The notes beneath the pieces were generated by a model that worked only from the letters and a program-made list of their open reading frames with translations, was not told the origin of the DNA and made no database searches. DNA of 64,000 bases from Lanius collurio (Eukaryota > Chordata > Aves > Passeriformes > Laniidae): contig JACBWW010000088.1 in assembly GCA_020086605.1 (NCBI GenBank), positions 529,069-593,068 of the forward strand, written 5' to 3'. Positions 11,401 to 22,571 of the stretch are shown here, in pieces. Made by a program: the position numbers and the translations under genes. Each line of letters begins with the position of its first letter. Positions within the stretch are counted from its first letter, which is position 1.

Positions 11401-14400
11401 CTGTTTCTGTTGCGTCTGCCCAAGCTTTGGCTCATCTTTCCTCACTTTTGGAATACAGTGCTTTGTTGGCATTTACAGGCCGATCTGCCATGGGAATGCT
11501 GAGTGTCCTCCTGAGTGTTCCATGTCTCTGCTGAGGGGCGGGGCGGGAATAACTTGATTTAAAACAAACATGAAGAAGTGGTAGGGAGGCTTTCCCTGTG
11601 ATGTGTGGTAGCTCTGACCTGATTTGAGTCATCAGGGCAGAGATAACCCCAGAGAGAGGGATCTGGGAATGAGGAGTGCACAGACACCTCAGTGTGAGTA
11701 GTGACTGTGTTGGGGATGAAGAGCAAAATGTTGTGCCTGAGACTTTGGACTCTGCCCTGGAGCAGCGAGGTCTACATTTCTGTGCTGCACTGCTGGTGGC
11801 AGAAGCAGCAGGAATGTCTTAAAATGTTTCAGTCATGTTTGTGGGGGCCCCAGCTGTGACCAGCTCCAGGACAGGCCGTGGGCAGTGCAGGGGCTGGGGG
11901 GCAGTGGGTGCTGCTGCCTGCTGATTGTGGTGGTCTGCAATGGCCTGGGGCTTCTGGTTTGACCACACCAACCCTGGAGCCTGAAAATTCATCCTGGCTG
12001 ATCCTGACTGTTTTGGTGATTCCCTGTGATCTTGCAAGAGTCACGTAGTTGCCAAATCTCAGTGGTTTCGGTACTGTGAATGCAAAGCTTGATTCTGAAC
12101 AGGAAATGTTCCTGCAGCTCTGAAAGCAGAAGTGTGACAACATTTAGAATTTTCTCAATATCCTGAGCCGTTGGGTCACGTGCCTCTGCAGTAGAGAAGT
12201 TTCTTTGATTCGAGATTAGACTTGTGTGTTCTTGGGGTCACAGTGATCAGCATTTGTGCCTTAAGGCTTCCTGGTGCTCCAGAGGATTAGCTGGTGTGTT
12301 TGATATGGATTGTAGGGGAAATCCTTGCTTGACATCGTGGTTCAGGCACTTCTCTGCAGTCCCATGAGATCTAATAGAGGGAGAAATGGGTGAGGATGTG
12401 GGAAAATGAAAGGTTTGAGAGGGAAAATTAATGCGGGAAATCAGAAAATCAGCAGCTGAGGGAGGACCAGCTTCTGTTGAGCTGCCTCTTCGCTGGAGTG
12501 GGAGGGGAGGGGGACAGAAAAGCCCTGGAAACTGCTATGAGAAGATTACCAGTGCTCTTCATGCCCCACAGGAATGCTGACAATGAGACCAGCTCCTCTA
12601 CATCAGCTACTGATCAGAGCAGGCATCCTTTTGAGGTGAGCAAGTCCTTTCTCTCATCTAACACCTTCTGCTTTGCTGTTGGATTGAGTATTTTTCCAAT
12701 AGTGCATTGTTTAAACATTCCTCAGATCTTGACAGAATTTGGAAAGGAGGAATTAATATCCTCCATATGCTGCTCCTGAAATCTCCGTATGCCATATTTT
12801 TGCTGCGCGTGTTACGTAGGACCATCACTCGTAGCTGATTCCCGTCGTGAGGGGGCTCAGCAGGATTTGGAGAGCAGGATTTGGATGTGTTGCTATGCAG
12901 TAGCCTCAGCTTGGAAGCAGCAGTGACACACCAAAGAGAAACCAGGGACCTGTGATTATTTCTGCCTTCGTGTGCAGTTCCTGTGTCTGTTCCTCGCTGA
13001 GTCGCTGCCGAGGGCACTGGTCCCAGTGTCACTCCAGGCCTGGGGGTCACTGTGGCTGGTTTCTGGGACACTGTGGGAGCTGAGGGCTGTTCCTCCTCTT
13101 GTCACAGTCTGTTCTCTGCATTCCCTCCCTCCCAGAATGTGGATCAGCACTTGTTCACCTTGCCCCAGGGCTACGGCCAGTTCGCTTTCGGGTTCTTTGA
13201 CGACAGCTTTGAGTTTCCCTTCGGGTCCAACGTGCAGCCGGAAGACAACCGGGACTCGGAGAACCGGCGGGAGCGAGAGCACCAGTCCCGGCACCGCTAC
13301 GGGGCCCGGCAGCCCCGCGCCCGCCTGGCCACGCGCCGAGCCTCGGGCAGGCACGAGGGTGTCCCCACGCTGGAAGGGTGAGAACCACTCTGGGGCCTGG
13401 GGAAGGAATCCCGTCGTTCCCCACTTTTTCTCTTGGCTGTGAGGAGCAGCATCCCAAAACTCCGCAGCACTGCCGTGGGTGCCATCTGTGTCCCACCTGC
13501 TCCTTGGGGTCCCTTGGTGGCTGTTTCACCTGAGCAGTGATGTGGAGTGTGGCTGGGAGTGTGTCCTGTAGTGGGAAAATATTCCTGGGTCCTTGCCAGC
13601 TGTTGACAAAACGTTGTACTTGCTGTGAGGGGAAACAGACAAAAACACTGGACGGTGTTTGTGTTAAGTGGATCTTGGGAGCCACTTGAAATCATGTCAG
13701 GAATTGTCCCCTTACAAACCAGATACTGAAACTTTTATCACTGGCTCATCACTCCATAAGCTGCAATTCCAATTGTTGTAGGGTGTTTTTAATTTCCCCC
13801 AACAATGTGACAGTATTCAGCCGCTCCCTCCATGTTGGGGTGCTGGGCTGGGTGCCAGCAAACTTTTAATGCTTACATGATCCTGGTTTTCTTGTATTTC
13901 AGAATTATCCAGCAGCTGGTCAATGGAATTATTGCACCGACCACAATTCCAAACCTAGGCCTGGGCCCTTGGTGAGTTGGAGGATGTGCTACTCTCTCTG
14001 ACAGTGTCTCACTGATGCTCCAGGATGAACTCACTTGCTGTCCTTGCTCTTCAGGGGAGTCCTGCACTCAAATCCAATGGACTACGCCTGGGGTGCTAAC
14101 GGCCTGGATGCGATTATCACACAGGTAAAACTGGGCTTTCCCAGGGTCTCCATCCTCCTGTGAGGTGCTGCAGGAGGGGCAGCACCTGTGGTGGTGCAGG
14201 GAACAAGGGGCTGCAGGAGCAGGCATGGGAAAGGGTCTGTATTGTGGGGTCCAAGTGCCCTGGCTCAGGAAATGAGTGGATTCTGTGTGCTGCTGAGCTC
14301 ACCTCTCTCTTCTGCCTGCCTGGCTGGTTGTTTTTCCAGTTACTGAATCAGTTTGAAAACACTGGACCGCCGCCAGCGGACAAAGAGAAGATCCAGGCCC

Positions 14401-15360
14401 TCCCCACCATACAGATCACACAGGAGCACGTAGGTACGTGTCTGCTCCAGGGAGTCGTGCACAGAGTGCTCCCTGGAAGCTCTGTGTGATGATTTTCTTG
14501 AGACTTGAATTTTGTCTGCTTGTACCTTTGAGGCATAAAACATTTCAAAGTGGGCAGAGAGCTGAAGGGGCTCTGTTACACACACACAAAAAAAGAGCAG
14601 TGTAGGCTGGATGGATTTGCCCTGGGGAGGTTGTGAGAAGTTCAGTGTGCATAGAGATGGAAAAGCAGAAGGGAAGGATGAGGCATACCCAGGGCAGGGG
14701 GAGGTGGGGTGATTGGGGACTGCAGAGCACCGAGCTTTCCTCCTGATGAGGATGGAGCAATGGTGGAGAAGGGGAGAAGTGGTGGGGATGGGTCCTAGGT
14801 CGGGGGCTTTGCGCGTCCTTCTCTCCTCTTTTGCTCAGCTGGGCTTGGCTTTCCTTGTGTGATGCAGATTCTGGGTTGGAGTGCCCTGTGTGTAAGGAAG
14901 ACTACACAGTCGGGGAGAACGTGCGGCAGTTACCGTGCAATCACCTGTTCCACGACGGCTGCATCGTCCCGTGGCTGGAGCAGGTGAGAGCGGGGCAGTG
15001 CCTGGGGCCTGCAGCACCGGGGGCTTTGTCTGGTCCTGCTCCCCTCTGTAAATATTTTCCTACCTCCATGATGAGGCCTGAGCATGAGCAGCCTTTGGTC
15101 AGAGGATGGAGTGTTATCCCAGCCCATTCCTTGAGTGCTGCTCCCCTATTGTGTTTCTAATCCTGTTTCCCATATTTCTTGTTTTGTTTTTTGTCTGCTC
15201 CCCAAAGCATGACACGTGTCCCGTCTGCCGGAAAAGTTTAAGTGGACAAAACACTGCCACAAACCCCCCAGGACTCACAGGGATGAACTTCTCGTCATCC
15301 TCCTCCTCCTCCTCTTCCTCCAGCTCACCAAGTAATGAAAACTCATCGAACAACTCATGA
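8418..15360 (+). CDS. RNF126: RNF126, E3 ubiquitin-protein ligase (9 coding exons)
   Basis: Exons: 8418-8492, 11251-11309, 12572-12635, 13136-13377, 13903-13971, 14055-14124, 14340-14433, 14868-14983, 15208-15360. All joins are GT-AG, phases agree, and the product is 313 aa, close to human RNF126. Residues 10-32 form the N-terminal zinc finger (Cys13, Cys16, Cys29, Cys32) that in the family binds BAG6 clients and ubiquitin. The middle holds the conserved [10 protein letters not shown] segment. Residues about 230-271 are a RING-H2 domain (CPVCKEDY...CNHLFHDGC...CPVCRKSL) that recruits the E2 enzyme. A poly-serine tract encoded by (TCC)n precedes the C-terminus. The enzyme ubiquitinates mislocalised hydrophobic proteins in the cytosol with BAG6. 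The start is fixed by [16 protein letters not shown], which matches the family N-terminus. Intron 1 is 2.8 kb. Confidence 0.97.
9601..9650. repeat. 14-bp minisatellite in RNF126 intron 1
   Basis: The unit TGGCTGGGCACACC occurs three times perfectly (9601-9642), followed by a partial fourth copy. Confidence 0.9.
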
Positions 15361-16030
15361 ATCTTAACGCACCCTCTGTCCCCGGGGCCCTTCCACTGTT
15401 CCCCCTCCCTCCCTGGCCACCGTGAGCAGCCAAAGGGGCTTCCAGAGCAGAGCAAGGGGAGGGGATGAGGCAGGAGCAGTGTCCCCAGAATTTCCTTTTG
15501 ATTTCTGAAGACACGGAGACTCTGGGTCCTTCAGAGATGAGAAGCCTCAAGTTCTGTGATGAAAAAGGGGGGAAAGAGCTCTGTCTGTCAATAAAAACAT
15601 CCTCTTTGCGTGGACTTTACCCATTGCAGTGCGAGGCTGCTGCGCTCCCTGGCTGGGAACCCCGAGGTGCTGAGCGAGTGGTTGAATCCCGAATGGAAAG
15701 GTTGTTTGTATGGGTTTGAATCTGAGATCCCTTTCTTTTATTTCTTATGCTCCTCCTCCCCTTGGATACTATCTTTTCTGCTTTGGAGATTGAAGTCTAA
15801 AATGGAAACATAAGGATGCTGCCTCCCCCCCTGGATCGCCGTCTGGGGAGGACCAATAGCTGTCACTGAAACAGGAACTCTCAAGTAGACCCCGGGATCC
15901 TTCCCTGTCCCATCTCAAGTCCCATTTATTTCTCTTTACAACCTCGCCCGCTGATACTCAACACTGAAAGGGGTTTTTATAATCTTAAATTATTACTGTT
16001 GTCAATAAATGGACATTTCAGCTCTGCGAG
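15361..16030 (+). terminator. RNF126: RNF126 3' UTR and poly(A) signals
   Basis: Two AATAAA hexamers follow the stop codon, at 15590-15595 and 16004-16009. The second has a GT/T-rich surround and probably marks the main 3' end; the first could give a shorter transcript. Actual usage needs RNA data. Confidence 0.7.
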
Positions 16031-18040
16031 CCGTTATGCATGATTTGAGGAAAGCTACAGGGTAAGCTCTGAGGCCACCAAGCTGTCCTGCCTCCCCCAG
16101 GCAGGCTGGACCTCTCTGAGCCCTCCTGTGTGCTGGGAGCTCCAGTGGGAGCCACTGCCAGCCTGTGGATCACCGCACAGGTAGCCAAAGATCGCAGCTG
16201 GAAGCATCCTCGCCTGGTCTTTTCTATTTTTTACACCTTCTTCCCCTTACAGTCCTGCCCCCCTTGCAGCCGGGGCAGGCTGTTCTGCTGGGCCAACATG
16301 GGACTGGGTGTGCAGCAGAACGAGGACCAGCAAATCTCATTGTGACCGAGTAATTACCAGGAAAACAACGTTTTGGAGAAAAAAAAATGTATTGCAAAGC
16401 TGCTTAAAATAGAGTTGATTAAAACAAGGAGAGAGAGACAAATATCCAGGTATGTTTGTGACTCAGTTTTTGTGACCGAGCTGGAGTTCAGAGAATGACA
16501 AGAATGTCACCAGAGCGGGCAGTAATTCCCTGTCATGTCCCTGCTTCCCAGGGTGGAGCTCTCACCATCCGTCACCAGGACCCCCTTCCCCTCACAGGGA
16601 CTTGGGGTGGTGAGGAGGTCTCCTAAAGGGCCGGGGGTCCCTGGTGGTGCCACATGGTGCTGCTGTGCCGTGGCAGAGGCAAGAGCAGAGAAGGGAGAAC
16701 CTGCCCCCATGGGGGCTGCCAGGGAATTGGGCAGAGGGTTTGGCAGTTTGGGGGAGGTTCCCTGCCTCTCTCTCGGCTTTTGGGGCCCTGGGAGTGGGCT
16801 GGGGCTGCTGGGGAAGGCACTGGCTCAGCAGAGTTTGAGCGTCTCTTCTAAAGCAGCATCACCCCAGGACCTGGCCCCTTCCATGAGCTTCCTGAGAAGA
16901 AATGAGCCTTCTATATGTGGGGGGAAGGATAGTTTCGCCTTTCTTGAGCCATTTCAGAACCCAAGAAGTTGGTTTGTTGGAGAAAGTGTCACCATCTGTG
17001 CCAGGGGCTGGCATCGAGCGACTTGCCCGGACTGTTTTTCCTCCTTGGCTTGGCTGGGCAGCGTGGCGGTGCCTTTCATCTCACAGGAGGGTTTATCTCG
17101 GGACTGGTGTGTCGGGGTTAATGGCTCATCCTCTGCCAGGGGTTGAGCCAGAAGTCTGGGCTGGGGAGGTGGGTGGCAGCAAGAAGGTCCCAGCTGAACC
17201 TGCATCTGTCCATCGGCTGACCTGACAGCGAGGGAAGGCTTTGCTGTTTAGTCACCTAAACGAGGGACCTGGTAAAACCTTCTCTCTCCCACTGTGTTTC
17301 AGCTGTGACAGGGGGTTCCTGGCTCCCCTGGGCGCTCAGGGATGATTTCTCAGGTGTGAGTAGTGCTCAGATGGGTTTCAAGGGGCTGAGCAAAATCCCG
17401 GGTGGGTGCATGGCAGCTGCTGCCCACCTGGCAGGGGCTCACCGCAGTCACCACATGGTTAATACAGTGGCTGTTCCCTCTCAGACTCGTTTGGAGCTGG
17501 TTGGGTCAGAAATGGAACAAGTTTGGTGGTTTTTGCTGGGGCCATTGCTCTGTCTGACGTGACAGTGACCGGGCTGCTGGGCCTGGCCACAGCAGGCGTG
17601 AGGTGGCGCAGGGATTTACCCTGGCCAGGAGCCTGAGGTGCAGGTGCTATTCCTGGCCATGCTGCCCTCCCGGTGAGGGGCTGGTCCTCACCACTGGCCA
17701 CCGTCCCAGATCCATTTTTGTTGGGGGTGATGGCACTGAACTGGGCTGCAGAACTGACTGGCACTAGCTGTGGCCAGGGGCAACCCTGGAGCTGTGTCTG
17801 CCTGAGGATCCAGGCTGGCTCCTGCTCCTCCTGCTTCCTCCTTTGTGCCACTGAACCACCATGACTGTTTTCCTGCAGGGTGGGTGGGGGTCGATGAAAA
17901 GTTGGATGTGGCAGAGGACCAGCTGGGCTCCCTGCCAATGGCAGCAAGGATGACACTGGTGGCTGCAGCCACAACCACAGAAGAGCCAATCCCTCCCATC
18001 CCAAGCCAAGTTCACCATCAAAGCTCCAAGACCTGCTCCT
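16031..18040. other. intergenic region between RNF126 and FGF22
   Basis: The two genes converge here (RNF126 on plus, FGF22 on minus). Open frames on both strands are repetitive in composition and show no conserved domain. An A run sits at about 16379-16387. I see no further gene. Confidence 0.6.
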
Positions 18041-18049
18041 GTTCCATAC

Positions 18050-18374
18050 CATGAACACAACTTTAATTGCCACAGCTGCTCGGACACAGACAACTTGCTG
18101 GTACATCCCAGCCCTGCAGAGATGCCAGCAGCAGATCCTGGCCCCTGCTCTGGCCGCGCTCCCCGGCTGCACCGCACCAGCTCCACGCTGGGGGAACCGT
18201 GGGAGAGCCACAGCCCCGTGCGGCTGAGTCTGGAGCATCTGCCTTCCACATCCATCCTCTGCTGTGCATTAAAAATAAAGCAATAAATAGCAAAAAATAG
18301 ATATGTACATAAATAAAAGAACCCTTTTTGTTTGTTTGTTTTCCTACAGGACCATCTGGAGCTGCCCGCGGCGT
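18050..18374 (-). terminator. FGF22: FGF22 3' UTR with AU-rich element and ATTAAA signal
   Basis: Read on the minus strand, the sequence just after the FGF22 stop contains TTATTTATG (18308-18316) and TATTTATTG (18281-18289) among T-rich sequence, resembling AUUUA-type instability elements. A likely poly(A) hexamer ATTAAA lies at 18062-18067 on the minus strand. The end point is inferred. Confidence 0.5.
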
Positions 18375-21300
18375 TCAGCTGACGAGCATGGGGAGGAAGT
18401 GTGTGGAGAGGTGCTGCCGGCGTGTCTTGCCCCCTCGCTGTGGCCTGCCCTTGCTATTGAGCGAGAGGAACATGGGGCGGCCGCGGTGCCGCCAGCGCAG
18501 CGACGCGTAGGTGTTGTAGCCGTTCTCTTCGATGCGCTCCGTGAACTTGCAGTTGGGGCTGAACTCCTTCTGGCAGGAGAGGGAAGGGGGTGAGGGGTGG
18601 CTGTGCTCAGCTGCGGCCCGTTGGACCCCAAGAGTGGGGCAGGGCAGGACCCTGGCTCCTCCCTGGTCCCCCGGGTGCAGAGGGGCTTGGTGGGTGCAGT
18701 CCCCTGCTGGGGAGCAGGTCAGGCCATGGGAAACCAGTACCCTGTTCCAACTCTGCCCTGAGCCTCTGACCCTGGTGCGGTCCCTCCCAGGAGGCAGCGT
18801 CCGACCTACCGACCCGTAGAGCCTCCCCCGCTTGTTCATGGCCAGGTAGAAGCCGGTGTGCACTGCCCGGATGGCCACGACGCCGACACGCACTGACCGG
18901 ATCTCGACTATGCCTGTGGGACAGGGAATCATGGTATGAGCCAGGGAGGGACGGGCGACCTCTCCAAGCAGCCCTGCCCCAGTGCTGGATCTGCGGCCAC
19001 AGTGTCCCTCCAGAGGGACAGAGTTGCTGATCCTCACCCAGAGCCAGAGCAGCCAGAGGAACAAGGGCTGCAGCCCAAGCTGGGAGTGGGAGGGGGAACC
19101 TCTGATCCAAAGAGGGTTTGATCTTTACTCCTCTCCTCCCCAGGGTCCAGCCACTTCCCAGGAGCCGGGCTGTGCGGGAGCGATGCCAAGCACAACCTCA
19201 TGTGTGTCCTCCCCTCTCTGGCAGCTCTGCCCATGCATCCATCCCCAACGCGCCCGCAGTGCCCCGGGCACCTGACCCACCTCCTGCAGCGCCCGGCCCC
19301 GGCACTCACAGGGCACTGAGGCTGGCGTGGCTCTTGGAGGGGCAAAGTGTGCGGGGGGTGGCAGCGGCAGCAGATACCGTGTTATGGTGGGTGAGGGCTG
19401 CGGGGGCAGGAATGGGCCAGGACAGTGCCAACCGTGGATGTCTGATTGCCTGGTGGCACAAGCGAGGACAAGCGGTCCCGTGCCCAGCCCCGCGGGCCGG
19501 CGGGTGGAGGAGCACTGCAGGACCTGAGGATGAGCCCGGGGGGCGGCTGCAGCCGGGCTGTGAAGCCACAGCTGGGCTGGCGTGTGTGTGCCCCGACCGC
19601 CGAGCTCCGGCTCGGCCGCTAATGGGAAAGGCATGTGGTCAGACCAGCGGCTCTGGCACGGGAAACACCCAGAGCATCATCAGAGCCTTTGGATTCCTGC
19701 ACTGCTCCACGCCGGCCAGCCCGGAGCGCCGCTGCCCGCCCTGCCGCCCGCCAGGCACACGGCGCGGTGGGAAGGGGAGAAGGAATGTCCAGTGTGAGCA
19801 ATGTGGGCTGGGTAGCAGGAAGGGCTGGAGGTGCAGCAGGATCTGCCCATGGGCACCACTGCAGGGGCTGCCCCGGCTGGACAGGGTGGGAGGACACGCA
19901 GAGGCTCCGGCTAGTGGTGGCACACAGATCGTGGAGGGCTGCAGCCCCTGGTCAGGGGCTTTCATCAATCCCTGACGTTGCTGGCGTTCCCCGGGCATCA
20001 CCTGCCTGCCGGAGGCTGGGAGCGGACGGGGTGAATACAGCGCTGGGGCGGCGTGAGGGCTCCCGAGCGTTCGGCTCCACGGGGATTTTCAGCCCAACTG
20101 CTTCGGTGCTGCCACGGGTGCCGGCAGCCACCGGGACCCGCAGGGAAGCCACTGACGAGCAGCAGTGGAGGGAAAGGGCTGGGCGAATGCCTGTGTATCC
20201 GTCCCACTTGATCACTGTCTGGAGCTGCTGCTATTTATAAGGACTTGAGCTTTTCTAAAAATAACCCCCTTCAGTTCCCAGCGTCCCGGCCGGCTCTGCC
20301 GCCCTTTGTTCGCAGGTGCCTGGCCAGAGCCAGCTCCCAGGGCTCCCAGTCTCACACTCAGCCCCAGAGGGGTCTCGGAGAGGCTGGGGCAGATGCAGGG
20401 CTTGAGGTGGGGGAGTCCCTGGAAGATCCCCCTCCACCCTAGAGCTGCCAGTGGGGCTGGTCCAGCAGCTTCTGCGAGGGCTGTGGAGCAGAGCCCGCGC
20501 CCAGCCCAGGCACACACAGATAAGCAGAGTGAGCCCCATGTGCAGCCCGGAGCTGCTCCGCCTGCCAGGCCCCATGGCCACACCATCGAGGGAACGTGTT
20601 GGGGTGCTTTGTGCTGGCAACGTGCCTGGTCGGGACTCCCGACAGCCTCCGACTACAGGAGGGTTCCCTGGGCTGGGCTCGGCTCCCATGTCCTGCGGCT
20701 GCTGGGAGATGTCATGTGCTGGCCGGGAGATAGGGCAGCCCCTGCTAGACCAGGACATGGGCTGGGGGTGCTGCAAACTTCCTGCCCCAAATCCCAACAC
20801 CCTGTCAGGGCACCTGGGGGATGTTCAGCCATCCCCCTTCCCCAAGGACCCCACTATCCCCCTCCTGGTCCAGTTACTGTCCTGCCAGCCTGGTGTCCCC
20901 ATCCCTGTCCCAATGGGCAGCTGATACCCGTGCACCTGCAGCCCTGACTCTTGCTGAAGTCATACAGTGACTGCCACATCCTTGGGCACTCTGTCCCTCT
21001 GCCCACCCAGCTGTCTCTGTGTCGAGTCCCAACCTGCTCTGCCCCTCCGACGGGGATGTTCTGCTTTCCCACATCTGACAGATGCTTCATTCTGGAATCA
21101 GCATCACCGCAAAACTTCCTACATCCCTCCTCCCCCTCCTCCTCAGCCTTTTTCCCCCGCAGTGTGTTTGTGGGGGAACGATCACAGATCCTCCCAGTCC
21201 AAGGCAGGCCAGGGGGGCATCGTGCACTGGCAGGACGAGATAGGACAAAGGACCCCGGAGAGACCCCCTCGGACACCCCAGCCGCTGGGCAAGCAACGCC

Positions 21301-21915
21301 GGGTCCCCGGGCAGTGCCTCCCAATGTCCGCGCCTCTCTCATGGCTCCCACAGCGCGGCGACGGGGGCGAGGGCAGCCGGAGCCGGTTGTTCCCAAGGAG
21401 CGGCCCGCCCCGGCCGGCGGGGACGGAGGGGACAGCGGGGACCCGCCGCTCTCGCGTCCCCGCAGGATTTCGGCTGAGATTTCCCCAGAGGGAAGAGCTG
21501 CGGGCTCTCTCTGGGCCAGGCATGGAGGGGTCCTGTCGCCGACCCGAAGCTCCTCCGTCCAGCCTCCTCTCCGGTCCAGCCCCGGGAGCGCCCGGCTCTC
21601 CCGCAGCCCCGGCAGCCGTGAGCGGGGGACGGCCCCAGATCCCGACTCTTCCCCTTCCCGGTCCCAGTCTCGTCCCCACTCACTGCCCGGCCGCTCCCTC
21701 CAGCGCGTTCCCTCCACGCCGCCGCCGCCGTCGATGCGCAGGAAAAAGCGGGTGGCGGAGAAGAGCCGCCGCCAGCGCACGTCGCCCTCCAGATGCCCGT
21801 AGCTGCGAGGGGGCCGCCGGCCGGTCCCGGTGGCATTGCCCGGCCCCGGCCCCGCCAGCACTGCGAGTGCCCCGGCGAGGCAGGCGGCGATGGCGGCGGG
21901 GCCCCCGCGCCTCAT
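18375..21915 (-). CDS. FGF22: FGF22, fibroblast growth factor 22 (3 coding exons)
   Basis: Minus-strand exons in transcript order: 21684-21915, 18810-18913, 18375-18569; GT-AG joins, product 176 aa (human 170). The first about 25 residues are an alanine/leucine-rich signal peptide ([20 protein letters not shown]...), followed by an N-glycosylation sequon NAT. The FGF beta-trefoil core follows: [20 protein letters not shown], then [32 protein letters not shown], and the family signature region [17 protein letters not shown]. The end reads [12 protein letters not shown]. It belongs to the FGF7/10/22 subfamily, secreted ligands of FGFR2b/FGFR1b; in mammals FGF22 acts as a target-derived organiser of excitatory presynaptic terminals. 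KEF at the start of exon 3 resembles FGF10, but the gene context and N-terminus support FGF22. The gene lies head to head with POLRMT. Confidence 0.95.
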
Positions 21916-22571
21916 GGCGGCGGGTGGAGGGCGGGCGGCGGGCGACAGGCGATGAGCCATGGCCACGGCGGCGACCGGCGACCGGCCCCGACGGCGCGAG
22001 AGACCCGGGATGGGCGGCCCGGGGCGGGGCAGTGAATGGGCGGGGCGGGGGCTGGGGCGGTGCCTCCCATTCATAAATCGGCGCCCCGACGGCTGCCCCG
22101 GGACACCGGCCGCGGTCACTCGCCTATGTCCGCGCGTCGTCCGGTTGGGGACTGCACACTCCGGTATCCGCCGTCGGCTGAGACGGGCGGGCAAGGGACG
22201 AGCGCCGCGGGCACAGAGTGTGGGGAGAGGAGAGGTGGAGGGCGCGGGAGTGCTCTGACTCAGGACCCGGGGATGGTGGTCCCGACCTGAGAGGCGCCGA
22301 GCTCGGGCCGGAGAAGCACGGGTCAGCTGGGCTCCGCCGTGTTCCCTGGGCTCCGTCACCTCCCGGCCCCTCCGCCGTGTCCCGGGATCCGCGCTCGTCC
22401 CGATCCGCGCCGTCGGGGCCGCCACGGCCGCCAGGGGGCGGGGGCGCGCTGCCCGCGCTGCGTCACGGGAGCTGTAGTCCGGTGCGCCGGGACTCGCGCT
22501 CCCGGCGTGCCGCGCGCTGGAGCGGCGGGGCCGGCGCGTGCGCGGTGACGCGCGGCGCGCGTGGCCCGGGG
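21916..22571. promoter_or_regulatory. shared FGF22/POLRMT head-to-head promoter (CpG island)
   Basis: Only 656 bp separate the two start codons, and the interval is very CpG-rich. Near the POLRMT side lie GGGAGCTGTAGT (22467-22478), which is ACTACAnnTCCC on the minus strand, an adjacent CGTCA half-site (22461-22465), and GCGCGTGCGC (22534-22543), whose complement carries the NRF1 core GCGCAYGCGC. NRF1 control of the mitochondrial transcription machinery is established; that these sites act here is inference. Confidence 0.6.

Noticed and set aside
17459..18255. 259- and 163-codon minus-strand frames downstream of FGF22
   Set aside because: Overlapping frames of similar length on the same stretch, no conserved domain, and one reaches into the FGF22 3' UTR.
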